From Pseudomonadota bacterium (lineage in GTDB: Bacteria > Pseudomonadota > Gammaproteobacteria > Steroidobacterales > Steroidobacteraceae), in the NCBI GenBank assembly GCA_023417315.1, contig JAEZFW010000037.1, positions 28,538 through 92,537 of the forward strand: a DNA stretch of 64,000 nt, written 5' to 3'. The translations under genes were made by a program, and so were the position numbers. Below the pieces are notes generated by a model. The model was not told where the DNA came from. It made no database searches and saw nothing but the letters and a program-made list of their open reading frames with translations. How positions within the stretch are numbered: the first letter of the stretch is position 1; every line of letters starts with the position of its first letter. Below are positions 1-7,691 of the stretch, one piece after another.

Positions 1-57
1 TTCGGGCGGCTGCGGTGAGCGGGCATCTTAGTCTCTCCCTAACCGCTAACCCCTTCT

Positions 58-1032
58 TCACAGCCAGCCCTTCCTCTTGAACAGTGCGAAGGTGACGCCC
101 ATCGAGCCGAGCATCAAGGCTATCGAGAATACGAAATCGCTGTAGCGTCCGGGTAAGTGCGGCAGCAGGTCGAAGTTCATGCCGTAGATGCTCGCGATGA
201 GCGTGGGCGGCAGGAACAAGACCGCGGCAACCGAAAAGATCTTGATGATGTTGTTCTGCTCGACGTTGATGAGTCCGAGCGTTGCCTCGAGCAAGAACGA
301 CACCTTCGAGCCAAGAAAGCTTGCATGGTCCGACAACGAGACGACGTCGCGGCTGATGGAGCGAAATCGATCGCGCTGCTCGCCGCGCATTTCGACGTTT
401 CCGGATTGCTGAGCGAACATCAGCAATCGTCCCAAGCTCACGAGGCTTTCTCGCGCCTTGGAGTTGAGCTCGCCGTTGAACCCGATCCGTTCGATCAGCG
501 AGCGCAAATCGCGGCTCATCGACTTGCCGCTCCCATGTCGAGCGAAGATCGTGCCGGATAGATTGTCCAAGTCCGCACCTACACGTTCGAGAATATCCGC
601 GATTCGCTCCGTGAGCGCTTCGATGATGCCAGCGAGCACCGTCAATGCGTTCTGACACGCGGCCGGGTGGGTCTCGGCGTACGCTGCGAACTGTTTGAAA
701 GGCTTGGTATCGATGTAGCGATTCGTCACGAGTCTGCCTGTCGTGAGAATGAACGTCATCGCGGTGCTGACGGGCCGATCCGTATCGAGCTGAGCGGCAA
801 CGGTGGCAGTCATGTAGAGCGCGCCGTTGTCCTCATAGAGGCGATTCGATGCCTCGATCTCTTTCATCTCCTCGCGCGTCGGCACATCGACGTTGAGAGC
901 GCGCTCGACGAGCTTTTCTTCCTCGGGAGTCGGTTCTAACAGATCGATCCAAAGCGCATCGTGTGGAATCTGACCATCGACGAGCTCCGCGCGCGCAAGT
1001 CCTTGCGATCGCGGCACGAAGACGTTCAGCAT
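58..1032 (-). CDS. corA: CorA-family divalent cation transporter
   Basis: A 324-residue inner-membrane channel of the CorA/MIT family that would move Mg2+ (or a related divalent ion) into the cytoplasm. The N-terminal ~260 residues are the soluble, mostly helical cytoplasmic funnel. Two transmembrane helices follow near the C terminus, with the signature YGMNF loop between them at about residues 282-286. The protein ends in a basic FKRKGWL tail, typical of CorA. Length is normal for the family. CorA and the Zn exporter ZntB share this motif, so the ion is inferred. It is read away from dsbA, 39 bp further on, on the same strand. Confidence 0.9.
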   Translation of the reverse strand: MLNVFVPRSQGLARAELVDGQIPHDALWIDLLEPTPEEEKLVERALNVDVPTREEMKEIEASNRLYEDNGALYMTATVAAQLDTDRPVSTAMTFILTTGRLVTNRYIDTKPFKQFAAYAETHPAACQNALTVLAGIIEALTERIADILERVGADLDNLSGTIFARHGSGKSMSRDLRSLIERIGFNGELNSKARESLVSLGRLLMFAQQSGNVEMRGEQRDRFRSISRDVVSLSDHASFLGSKVSFLLEATLGLINVEQNNIIKIFSVAAVLFLPPTLIASIYGMNFDLLPHLPGRYSDFVFSIALMLGSMGVTFALFKRKGWL

Positions 1033-1071
1033 CGTGAGGCTATCCGCGCAGCTCGAGAGCGGCCGAGAGGC

Positions 1072-1947
1072 TCAGCCCCCGCCGCTTTCGTGCGCCGCGA
1101 GCTCGTTCAACAACGCGAACAGTCCGGCTTCCCCACCCGCACTCGATACGTCAGTGGAGTATTTGCCGTTGACGATGAAGAGCGGTACCGAGTTCACTCG
1201 ATAACGTCGATTCAACATATCTGCGCGCTGCATTTTCGATTCCACGGCAAACGATGAGAACGCCTTCTGGAACTCCTCGCCCCTCACGCCATGCTCAGAA
1301 AAGAATGCGGCGATCTTATCCACGGTGTTCAGCTGATTGCCGTTGACGTGGATCTCGCGAAAGATCAACGAGTGCAGCGCATCGAGCTTTCCTAGCGTCT
1401 CGGCGGTGTAGAACAGACGTGCATGTATCCGCAGCGTGTCGTTCCACATGGCCGGGATTCTGACGAACTCCACATAGCTCGGAGCTTTCTTGCGCCACGA
1501 TTCGATCGCGGGATCGAGCGAGAAGCAGTGGCCGCAGCCGTACCAGAAGATTTCGGCGATCTCGACTTTGCCAGGCGCGACGTTCGTTGGCTGCGCAGGC
1601 ACGATCTTTTGATAATGCGTGCCTTCCCGGAAGCGAGCTGAAGTAACCGGGCCGCGCGGTGTATTGCCAGCGAGGCGAACCGAAGGTTGCGTCGTCGTGG
1701 CGCCGGCCTGCGGCGCAGGCTCGTCATCTGTTTCGCTGATCGTTTCCGATTCGGCGGGGGGCTGCGTGGCAGGCGTTTCTTGCGGAGTGCCTTCCGCCGC
1801 CTGCTCCGGCTCAGTCGCGATGACAGGCGCTTCGACATTCTCAGTCGGCATCTGCTCGGCGGTCGCTTGCGGAGCGTCTTCCTTCTGCCCGCACGCAGTA
1901 AGCGCGGTGAGTAGGAGCGTCGACAGTACGGCAGCAATCTTCTTCAT
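1072..1947 (-). CDS. dsbA: DsbA-type thiol:disulfide oxidoreductase with lipoprotein anchor
   Basis: Periplasmic thioredoxin-fold oxidase that introduces disulfide bonds. The active site FWYGCGHC lies at about residues 133-140 and the cis-proline loop NSVPLF near residue 250. The dipeptide between the cysteines is Gly-His instead of the enterobacterial Pro-His. The N terminus is a lipoprotein signal ending LLLTALTAC, so Cys19 would be lipidated. A low-complexity Pro/Glu/Ala/Thr-rich tether of about 80 residues then separates the anchor from the enzyme, making the protein (291 aa) clearly longer than the ~210 aa soluble DsbA. It lies 23 bp downstream of cytochrome c4 and is probably co-transcribed with it, as in pseudomonads. 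Confidence 0.9.
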   Translation of the reverse strand: MKKIAAVLSTLLLTALTACGQKEDAPQATAEQMPTENVEAPVIATEPEQAAEGTPQETPATQPPAESETISETDDEPAPQAGATTTQPSVRLAGNTPRGPVTSARFREGTHYQKIVPAQPTNVAPGKVEIAEIFWYGCGHCFSLDPAIESWRKKAPSYVEFVRIPAMWNDTLRIHARLFYTAETLGKLDALHSLIFREIHVNGNQLNTVDKIAAFFSEHGVRGEEFQKAFSSFAVESKMQRADMLNRRYRVNSVPLFIVNGKYSTDVSSAGGEAGLFALLNELAAHESGGG

Positions 1948-1970
1948 GACACGTGTTCTCGCTCGACGAA

Positions 1971-2591
1971 TCAGCGCAAGCCCTGGATATAAGAGGCGAC
2001 GGCGTCGATTTGTTCGTCAGACATGGTGCGGGTCACATCGCGCATGATGGCGTTCTGATCCGTTTGACGCGAACCTGCGCGGTAGGCGCGCAACTGGGCG
2101 GCCACATAGGTCGCGTGCTGGCCCTGGATTGCAGGATAAAGGGCAGTTGGATTGCCCATGCCACGCGGACCGTGGCAGCCCGAGCATGCCGCGACGTTGG
2201 CATCTGCATCGCCGCCACGATAAATGCGCTGACCAAGCTCGAGCTTGCCCGGATCGGCTTCGAGGCCCGTGAGCGTCTGAGTCGAGTAATACGCCGCGAG
2301 ATCCACCATGTCATCTTCTGAGAGCGTCATGGCGATCGGCGTCATGAGCGGGTTTTGCCTCTCGCCGGACTTGAATGCCTGCAACTGCTTGAGGATGTAG
2401 GAGGCATGCTGGCCTGCGATGTTCGGCCACTCGGGATTCGGGCTGTTACCGTTTGCGCCGTGACATGCCACGCACGTCGTCGACTTCGCCTGGCCTTCTT
2501 CCGCGGAGCCTTCGGCCGGCTCTGCGCCATTTGCCTGGACACAGCACATGAGCGTAAGCAGGATGATCGACTGAACCTTCATCGTTTTCAT
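1971..2591 (-). CDS. Diheme cytochrome c4
   Basis: Exported diheme c-type cytochrome of the cytochrome c4 family, an electron carrier to terminal oxidases. Two CxxCH heme sites are visible, CVACH (about residues 40-44) and CSGCH (about 139-143), each followed by the family's P.I.GQHA.Y...QL.A segment, so the two halves are internal repeats. A hydrophobic signal peptide (IILLTLMCCVQANGA) precedes them. The start at 2591 may be one ATG too far upstream: the second ATG at 2582 has GGAG at a better distance. It heads the c4-dsbA pair and is divergent from engB, with a 93 bp shared upstream region. Confidence 0.92.
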   Translation of the reverse strand: MKTMKVQSIILLTLMCCVQANGAEPAEGSAEEGQAKSTTCVACHGANGNSPNPEWPNIAGQHASYILKQLQAFKSGERQNPLMTPIAMTLSEDDMVDLAAYYSTQTLTGLEADPGKLELGQRIYRGGDADANVAACSGCHGPRGMGNPTALYPAIQGQHATYVAAQLRAYRAGSRQTDQNAIMRDVTRTMSDEQIDAVASYIQGLR

Positions 2592-2684
2592 ACTCCAAGG
2601 ATGGCGCGGCTCGCAGGCTGTCCGGCAAGCTTAAAAGGCGCCGAATTGTACACTAGCCTTCCTTGTTCTTACCCCTCGAGTGCC

Positions 2685-3287
2685 ATGGCCCAATTCCCCA
2701 ATGCCGAGTTCCTCACGAGTGCTTGGCAGCCTCGCCAATTCCCTACCGACACAGGGGCGGAAGTCGCGTTCGCCGGGCGGTCGAATGCGGGGAAATCGAG
2801 TGCGCTCAACGCGATCACGGGTCGCAAGGATCTCGCGCGGACCAGCAAGACCCCAGGTCGCACGCAGCTCATCAACTTCTTTACCTTGGACGCGGACCGA
2901 CGTCTCGCCGATCTACCTGGCTACGGCTATGCAAAGGTGCCCGAGCAGATGAAGCGGCACTGGCAGGAGCTTCTGACGCGGTACGTCGAAGCGCGCGCAT
3001 CGCTCGTCGGCCTCGTCATCGTGATGGACGCGCGGAGGCCCCTGACGGATTTCGATCTGCAAATGCTCGACTGGACGCAGGCGCATGGATTGCCGACGCA
3101 TCTGTTGCTTACGAAGGCAGACAAGCTCAGCCGCAATGAGGCAGCAGCGACGCAACGTCGCGTGAAGGCGTCTCTGGCTGAAGGGGACACCGCGCAGTTG
3201 TTTTCAGCGGTTTCCAAACTTGGAGTGGATGAAGCTCGCAAGCGCGTGCTCGAGATGCTGAGAAGTCGGCCTCGCGTCGAAGGCTGA
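2685..3287 (+). CDS. engB: Ribosome biogenesis GTPase EngB/YsxC
   Basis: Essential-type TRAFAC GTPase that helps assemble the 50S subunit; 200 residues, the normal length. GTPase motifs are all present: G1 GRSNAGKSS, the switch region TPGRTQ, G3 DLPGYGYAK, G4 TKAD and G5 SAVS. The frame stays open upstream, but the ATG at 2685 gives MAQFPNAEFL, matching the usual EngB N terminus. Upstream it faces the cytochrome c4 gene. Downstream it converges on the sRNA locus, the same engB / sRNA / polA arrangement as in Escherichia and Pseudomonas. Confidence 0.95.
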   Translation: MAQFPNAEFLTSAWQPRQFPTDTGAEVAFAGRSNAGKSSALNAITGRKDLARTSKTPGRTQLINFFTLDADRRLADLPGYGYAKVPEQMKRHWQELLTRYVEARASLVGLVIVMDARRPLTDFDLQMLDWTQAHGLPTHLLLTKADKLSRNEAAATQRRVKASLAEGDTAQLFSAVSKLGVDEARKRVLEMLRSRPRVEG

Positions 3288-3306
3288 TCTTCATGAAGAG
3301 CTGTCC

Positions 3307-3343
3307 AAAAAAAGAACCCCGATGGCTACGAGAGCCATCGGGG
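3307..3343 (-). terminator. Intrinsic terminator of the candidate sRNA
   Basis: A perfect 11-bp stem CCCCGATGGCT / AGCCATCGGGG (3333-3343 and 3317-3327) closes a 5-nt loop. It is followed on the minus strand by TTC and a run of seven T (A7 at 3307-3313 on the given strand). It could also act weakly in the opposite direction on engB, but the T tract is on the minus-strand side. Confidence 0.85.
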
Positions 3344-3425
3344 CAGTATTACCCGGCATGGGGATGGACCGGGCTACCGTCCACTCAGGGAGGTCAGCGG
3401 ACGGGAGCGTCCTGGCCGACGCTCG
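3307..3425 (-). ncRNA. Candidate small RNA at the Spot 42/ErsA locus
   Basis: A stretch of about 118 nt without a convincing ORF folds, on the minus strand, into four consecutive stems: GAGCGTC/GACGCTC (3418-3424 with 3405-3411), CCGTCC/GGACGG (3399-3404 with 3377-3382), CCCGG/CCGGG (3369-3373 with 3352-3356), and a terminator. The loop of the second stem reads ACCUCCCU in the RNA, complementary to a Shine-Dalgarno sequence, and the third loop is also C/U-rich. A RpoE-like promoter lies directly upstream. Known: spf (Spot 42) in E. coli and ersA in Pseudomonas lie between polA and engB and run in the polA direction, as here. Inferred: a functional analogue. No homology to either RNA is claimed. 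Confidence 0.65.
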
Positions 3426-3429
3426 ATAG

Positions 3430-3458
3430 TTGAGACGCGTCGCACTCCCGAAAGTTCC
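3430..3458 (-). promoter_or_regulatory. RpoE/AlgU-like promoter of the candidate sRNA
   Basis: Read on the minus strand, GGAACTT (3452-3458) is followed after 16 nt by TCTCAA (3430-3435). This fits the extracytoplasmic sigma factor RpoE/AlgU pattern GGAACTT-N16-TCtnA. It places the start about 6 nt downstream, at the foot of the first sRNA stem. Pseudomonas ErsA is known to be sigma-22 (AlgU) dependent, which makes the match more telling. Confidence 0.6.
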
Positions 3459-3471
3459 GCTCTTTTGGCGG

Positions 3472-3498
3472 TCATGAAATGTGAAGAAATTTTCATGA
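3472..3498. promoter_or_regulatory. Inverted repeat upstream of the sRNA promoter
   Basis: A perfect 8-bp inverted repeat TCATGAAA - 11 bp - TTTCATGA, AT-rich, ends 13 bp upstream of the -35 box of the candidate sRNA. Half-site centres are 19 bp apart, about two helical turns, as for a dimeric regulator. The bound protein is unknown. Confidence 0.4.
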
Positions 3499-3630
3499 TT
3501 TCAGTCGCTTAGCGCCGACGCCTCGCCCTTACAGGTGGTGGGGCAGCCACGCTCGGAAGTGCCGGATTGTGGCCTCCGTGGCGGGCGGACAACGCATTTA
3601 GTGCAAGGAATGAGGTGTGGCGCAGAGTGA

Positions 3631-3661
3631 GGAAGGCGTTCGAGAGGACTCAAACGCCTCC
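3631..3661 (-). terminator. Hairpin just downstream of the barrel gene
   Basis: Eleven bases past the stop codon of the outer-membrane protein gene, the minus strand can form a 13-bp stem (GGAGGCGTTTGAG with CTCGAACGCCTTCC, two G-T pairs) around a 4-nt loop. There is no T tract, so it may be an RNA-stabilising or factor-dependent end. The remaining 3499-3630 interval shows no gene. Confidence 0.4.
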
Positions 3662-3672
3662 ACGGGGCGCCC

Positions 3673-4203
3673 TTACAGGAATGTGAAAGTAAACCCGACC
3701 GAGAGCATGTTGAGATCATCTACATCATCGACATCGAAGACCTCGTACTCGGCGCGCAAGCTGAAGCTCCAGACTCTGAACTGCGCGCCAACGCCATAGG
3801 CCAGATCCGTTCCGTCGAGGTCACCTCCAACTCCACTCACACCTTGCAAGCCGACGGAAGCATCCCAGCTCACGAGCCCCGCCTTGGCGAACAGATCGAC
3901 TGGGCCAAGCGCTAGAAAGCCGACCCCAAAACCTGAGACGCCATCCGCATCGATTTCGACTCCATCGTCTTCGGCCTCGCCGAAGTTCACGTAGTTCGCT
4001 TCGATCGCCAGCCAATCGAGCGGACGGATGCCCGCGATCACCTTGAAGCCGATGTCGTCTCCATCGAAGTCGATGTCATCGTCTTCCCGGATCTCGACGT
4101 TCGCCTGCCCCAGGCTGCCCCCCACGTAGATACCGTTGTCCGCTGCCATGGCGGTTGATCCGCATCCGAGCAGCATCAAGCTCAGCAGTACTGACTTACG
4201 CAT
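3673..4203 (-). CDS. Small outer-membrane beta-barrel protein
   Basis: A 176-residue exported protein with a clear signal peptide (MRKSVLLSLMLLGCGSTAMA, cleaved after AMA). Alternating hydrophobic/polar strands follow, rich in Gly, Asp and aromatic residues, and the protein ends in FTFTFL with a terminal aromatic-hydrophobic strand of the kind recognised by the Bam machinery. This pattern fits an 8-stranded barrel of the OmpW/OmpX/OmpA-N type; no enzymatic motif is seen. It is inserted between polA and the sRNA, where pseudomonads have no gene. Function unknown. Confidence 0.75.
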   Translation of the reverse strand: MRKSVLLSLMLLGCGSTAMAADNGIYVGGSLGQANVEIREDDDIDFDGDDIGFKVIAGIRPLDWLAIEANYVNFGEAEDDGVEIDADGVSGFGVGFLALGPVDLFAKAGLVSWDASVGLQGVSGVGGDLDGTDLAYGVGAQFRVWSFSLRAEYEVFDVDDVDDLNMLSVGFTFTFL

Positions 4204-4303
4204 AAGGTCTCCATGTCTATCGATTCAACGATGCGCGTGTAGCGCAGGAAAGAATGCACGCGTGAGCTGAAGGTTGCATGAACCGCCGTGCCGCTTACGC
4301 CGC

Positions 4304-4618
4304 GGCCAACTGGCCAACTGGTCACTGGCAAGCTGGCCAGACACAAGCAACCCGTGGCTCAGCGTTCTCGTTCAGTCTATCTGGGAGTAGCGAAAGAAGG
4401 ATCTGTCGCCGAGCTGCGAATCGGGGCAATAGATATCCATGCTTCTTTTCTGGCCAGTGGCCAGTGAGCCGGGTGGCCGATCGGCGCGCGGTGGCGATCC
4501 TTAATGATGTAGCTGTCGCTTAGGTGCGAATCGGCGATTGGCATCCGAAGCATTCTTCTCTGGCCAGTTGCGAGTGGCCAGAGAGCCAGTTGGCCGATCG
4601 GCACGCAGTGCCGATCTT
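4304..4618. repeat. Intergenic inverted/tandem repeat block (word type CCAACTGG)
   Basis: The gap between polA and the barrel gene holds a left arm of CCAACTGG-like words (4304-4340, ending GCTGGCCAGACACAAG) and two right arms that begin TTCTGGCCAGT and TCTCTGGCCAGT. The right arms sit inside a 110-bp imperfect tandem duplication (4403-4512 and 4513-4618), each copy starting CTGTCGC and ending in GGCCGATCGGC and a small hairpin. The second copy ends at the polA stop codon. Confidence 0.75.
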
Positions 4619-7338
4619 CAGTGCGCTCCATCCCAGTTTTCGCCGACGCCGACATCCACCTTGAGTGGTGTACGCAGCTCCGCGGCACTGCTCATGATCT
4701 CGCGGACGCGCGGAACGACTGCATCCACTGCCTCGCGTTTCACTTCGAACACGAGCTCATCGTGAACCTGCATGATCAAGTGCGCGTCGATGCCTGAGGA
4801 GGCGATCCATCGATCGACTTCGATCATCGCGCGCTTGATGATATCTGCGGCCGTTCCTTGCATGGGTGCGTTGATCGCGGCGCGTTCCGCACCTTGTCGG
4901 AGGTTGTTGTTCCGAGAGTGGATGTCATTCAAGTACAAGCGCCGGCCGAATACAGTTTCGACATAGCCGCGCTCGCGCGCCTGCTGCCGAGTTTCCTCCA
5001 TGTAGCGGCGCACGCCTGGATAGCGCTCGAAGTACAGGTTCACGTAGTGCTGCGCTTCGGTTCGTGAGATCCCTAAGCGGCTCGCGAGACCGAACGCGGA
5101 CATGCCGTAGATCAACCCGAAGTTGATCGCTTTCGCAGATCGACGCTGCTCCGCGCTCACTCCATCGAGCGGCAAGCCGAACACTTCCGCCGCAGTCGCC
5201 TGATGGATGTCGCGATCTTCGCTGAATGCGTTCAGCAATCCTGCATCCGTAGACAAGTGAGCCATGATGCGCAGCTCGATCTGCGAGTAGTCGGCTGCGA
5301 CGATCACCCAGCCTTGCGGCGCGACGAACGCTTGTCGAATGCGTCGGCCTTCGGACGTTCGGATCGGGATGTTCTGCAGGTTCGGATCCGCGGAAGACAA
5401 ACGGCCTGTCGCGGCGATCGCTTGTTGATACGTCGTGTGAACGCGCCCAGTACGCGGATTGATCTGCAGAGGGAGCTTGTCCGTGTACGTCGATTTGAGC
5501 TTGGAGCACGCGCGATAGTCCATGATCGTGCGCGGCAACTCGTACGATTCCGCGAGCTCTTCGAGCACGTCTTCGGCCGTCGATGGCTGACCGGTCGGCG
5601 TCTTGCGTAGTACGGGCAATCCAAGTTTCCCGAACAGTACCTCTTGTAGTTGCTTGGGCGATTCGAGTGCGAAGGTCGTGCCTGCTGCACGGTGAGCTGC
5701 GCTTTCCAGCTCATGCATGCGTACAGCAAGCTCGCTGCTTTGCTGACGCAGAACGTCTCCATCGATCAAGACGCCACGCCGCTCCATTCGCATCAGTACA
5801 GGCGCAAGCGGCTGCTCGATCTGCGAATACACGCTCGTGAGCGTCGGAGCCGCTTCAATGCGCGGCCACAGCGTTCGATGCAGCTGGAGGGCAACGTCGG
5901 CTTCTTCGGCGGCGCATCGTGTGGCGATGTCGAGCGCAACTTGGCTGAAGCCGATCTGCTTCGCGCCCCGACCGACGATCTCGTCGTAGTTCGCCGTCTC
6001 GCGACCTAGATATTTTCGTGCGAGCGCATCGAGCTCGTGCCGGGTTGCGGTACTGTTCCATACGTAGGATTCGAGCATCGCATCGAACCGCGCGCCGCGA
6101 AGCTCGACTCCATAGCGGCTCAAGATGTGTGCTGCGAACTTCAAGTGATGCCCGATCTTGGCGGGGCGCTCGTTGGTGAGCACGGGTTTCAACATATCGA
6201 GCGCCGTGCTCGAGTCCAGCTGCGAGGGTGCGCCGGCATAGTCATGTGCGAGCGGCAGATAGCCCGCGACGCCCGGCTCCATCGAGAACGCAAGGCCGAT
6301 GAGATTCGCCTGCATGTAATCGCCCGAGCTCGTCTTCGTATGGAGCGCGACGCAGTCCGAGGACTGCATTCGCTCGATCCACTGCGCGAGCACCTCTCTG
6401 GTCGTGATCGTTTCATAGTTGCGCGGCGCCGTCGGGCTCGCGAGCGGCGTTGCCTCGAGCGGCGGCGCTTCGGGTGTTCCGGTTCCTTCCCCAAGTTGGC
6501 GTAGAAATGCGCGTAGCTCGAGGCGCGTGTAGAGCTCGCGCAGGCGCTCACGATCCGGCTCGCGCTGCACGAGTGACTCGTAGGCATGCTCGAGCGGCAC
6601 ATCGCAATCGAGCGTTGCGAGCTTGCGCGAAAGCTCCAAGTCTTTGAGGCTTGCGCGCAGGCTCTCTCCGACTTTGCCAGCGATCGCGTCCGCATTCGCG
6701 ATGAGATTGTCGAGCGTGCTGTATTCGTTCAGCCACTTCGCCGCCGTCTTCGGTCCGACCTTGGCTACGCCCGGAATGTTGTCCGAGGTATCGCCGACCA
6801 GCGCAAGATAATCGACGATTTGCTCCGGCCACACGTCGAACTTGTTCTTCACTCCTTCGCGATCCAAGCGTGAGCCTGTCATCGTATTGACGAGCGAAAT
6901 GCGCTCGCCCACGAGCTGCGCCATGTCTTTGTCGCCGGTCGAGATCAATACATCGACATCGTCGGCAGCCGCTCGCTTCGCGAGCGTTCCAATCACATCG
7001 TCGGCTTCGACGCCCTCGATGCGCAGTAACGGCAATCCCAGTGCTTCCACACATTCGAGCAGCGGCTTCAATTGAGCGCGTAGATCATCCGGCATGGGGG
7101 AACGCTGTGCCTTGTAGGATTCGAACAGCGCGTCGCGGAACGTACGACCTGGTGCGTCGAAGACAACGGCCATCAGCTGTGGCGATTCTTCCTTGCACAG
7201 CTTCTGCAACATGTTCAACACGCCGAGCACTGCACCCGTGGGCTCGCCTCGCGAGTTCGACAACGGCGGCAACGCATGGAATGCGCGATACAAATACGAG
7301 GAGCCGTCCACCAGGACGAGCTTGCGTCGTGCGCTCAT
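4618..7338 (-). CDS. polA: DNA polymerase I, proofreading site degenerate
   Basis: 906-residue family A polymerase for Okazaki-fragment processing and repair. The N-terminal 5'-3' nuclease is intact (VDGSSYLYRAF, EADDVIGTLA, STGDKDMAQL, VGDTSDNIPGV). The polymerase domain is intact: motif A ADYSQIELR, O-helix R...KAINFGLIYG, motif C VHDELVF. The central 3'-5' exonuclease fold is recognisable but its catalytic residues are replaced: E. coli D355-x-E357 corresponds to H333-T-K335, D424 to A402, Y497 to Cys and D501 to Glu. By analogy with Taq and Bst enzymes it should lack proofreading. Its ATG overlaps the lptM stop (ATGA), implying translational coupling. Confidence 0.95.
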   Translation of the reverse strand: MSARRKLVLVDGSSYLYRAFHALPPLSNSRGEPTGAVLGVLNMLQKLCKEESPQLMAVVFDAPGRTFRDALFESYKAQRSPMPDDLRAQLKPLLECVEALGLPLLRIEGVEADDVIGTLAKRAAADDVDVLISTGDKDMAQLVGERISLVNTMTGSRLDREGVKNKFDVWPEQIVDYLALVGDTSDNIPGVAKVGPKTAAKWLNEYSTLDNLIANADAIAGKVGESLRASLKDLELSRKLATLDCDVPLEHAYESLVQREPDRERLRELYTRLELRAFLRQLGEGTGTPEAPPLEATPLASPTAPRNYETITTREVLAQWIERMQSSDCVALHTKTSSGDYMQANLIGLAFSMEPGVAGYLPLAHDYAGAPSQLDSSTALDMLKPVLTNERPAKIGHHLKFAAHILSRYGVELRGARFDAMLESYVWNSTATRHELDALARKYLGRETANYDEIVGRGAKQIGFSQVALDIATRCAAEEADVALQLHRTLWPRIEAAPTLTSVYSQIEQPLAPVLMRMERRGVLIDGDVLRQQSSELAVRMHELESAAHRAAGTTFALESPKQLQEVLFGKLGLPVLRKTPTGQPSTAEDVLEELAESYELPRTIMDYRACSKLKSTYTDKLPLQINPRTGRVHTTYQQAIAATGRLSSADPNLQNIPIRTSEGRRIRQAFVAPQGWVIVAADYSQIELRIMAHLSTDAGLLNAFSEDRDIHQATAAEVFGLPLDGVSAEQRRSAKAINFGLIYGMSAFGLASRLGISRTEAQHYVNLYFERYPGVRRYMEETRQQARERGYVETVFGRRLYLNDIHSRNNNLRQGAERAAINAPMQGTAADIIKRAMIEVDRWIASSGIDAHLIMQVHDELVFEVKREAVDAVVPRVREIMSSAAELRTPLKVDVGVGENWDGAH

Positions 7339-7607
7339 GGAGTGCCCGGTTGCGGCTGCGTCGGACGCGCAGGATCGGGCGGCGTCACTGGAGTGTGCGT
7401 GTCGGTTGCCGGTGTGTCGTGCGTTCCACGACGATTCTCGCGCTCTTCCGATTCAGACTCCGCAGCCTCGGCATCGCTGTGAGCCGGAACGCTCTCACGT
7501 CCGCGATCGGGTAAGTAGAGCGGACCCGTCTGCCCGCATGCGGAGCACAGCATCGCAATCAGTGAGACGCTGACGAAAGAGAAGAAGCGGTGCCGCGTGA
7601 ACTGCAT
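7335..7607 (-). CDS. lptM: LptM-like small lipoprotein
   Basis: 90-residue lipoprotein. The signal peptide ends LIAMLCSAC, and the mature N terminus CGQTGPLYLP matches the LptM/YifL signature (CG.kGPLy.P) known to assist LptD maturation in the outer-membrane LPS translocon. The remainder is a Pro/Thr/Glu/Ser-rich disordered tail, longer than in E. coli. The start at 7607 (MQFTRHRFF) is chosen because it gives a compact signal peptide; the frame is open further upstream. In many proteobacteria lptM precedes lysA; here it overlaps the polA start by ATGA and lysA is absent. Confidence 0.75.
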   Translation of the reverse strand: MQFTRHRFFSFVSVSLIAMLCSACGQTGPLYLPDRGRESVPAHSDAEAAESESEERENRRGTHDTPATDTHTPVTPPDPARPTQPQPGTP

Positions 7608-7691
7608 GACCGCAGTATAGCTAAGGAACGCGGTGAGGTGATGCCGACACCGGTTCCCCTGCCGGCGATGCCACATCATTCCATGACGAGA

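Noticed and set aside
2355..2684. Upstream extension of the engB frame
   Set aside because: It runs antisense to cytochrome c4 and lacks family residues; the engB start at 2685 fits homologues.
3307..3425. 6S RNA, SRP RNA or tmRNA at this locus
   Set aside because: None of their diagnostic sequences (long central bubble, GGAAGGAAGCAGCC-like loop, tRNA-like end) is present; context and structure suit a Spot 42/ErsA-type RNA better.
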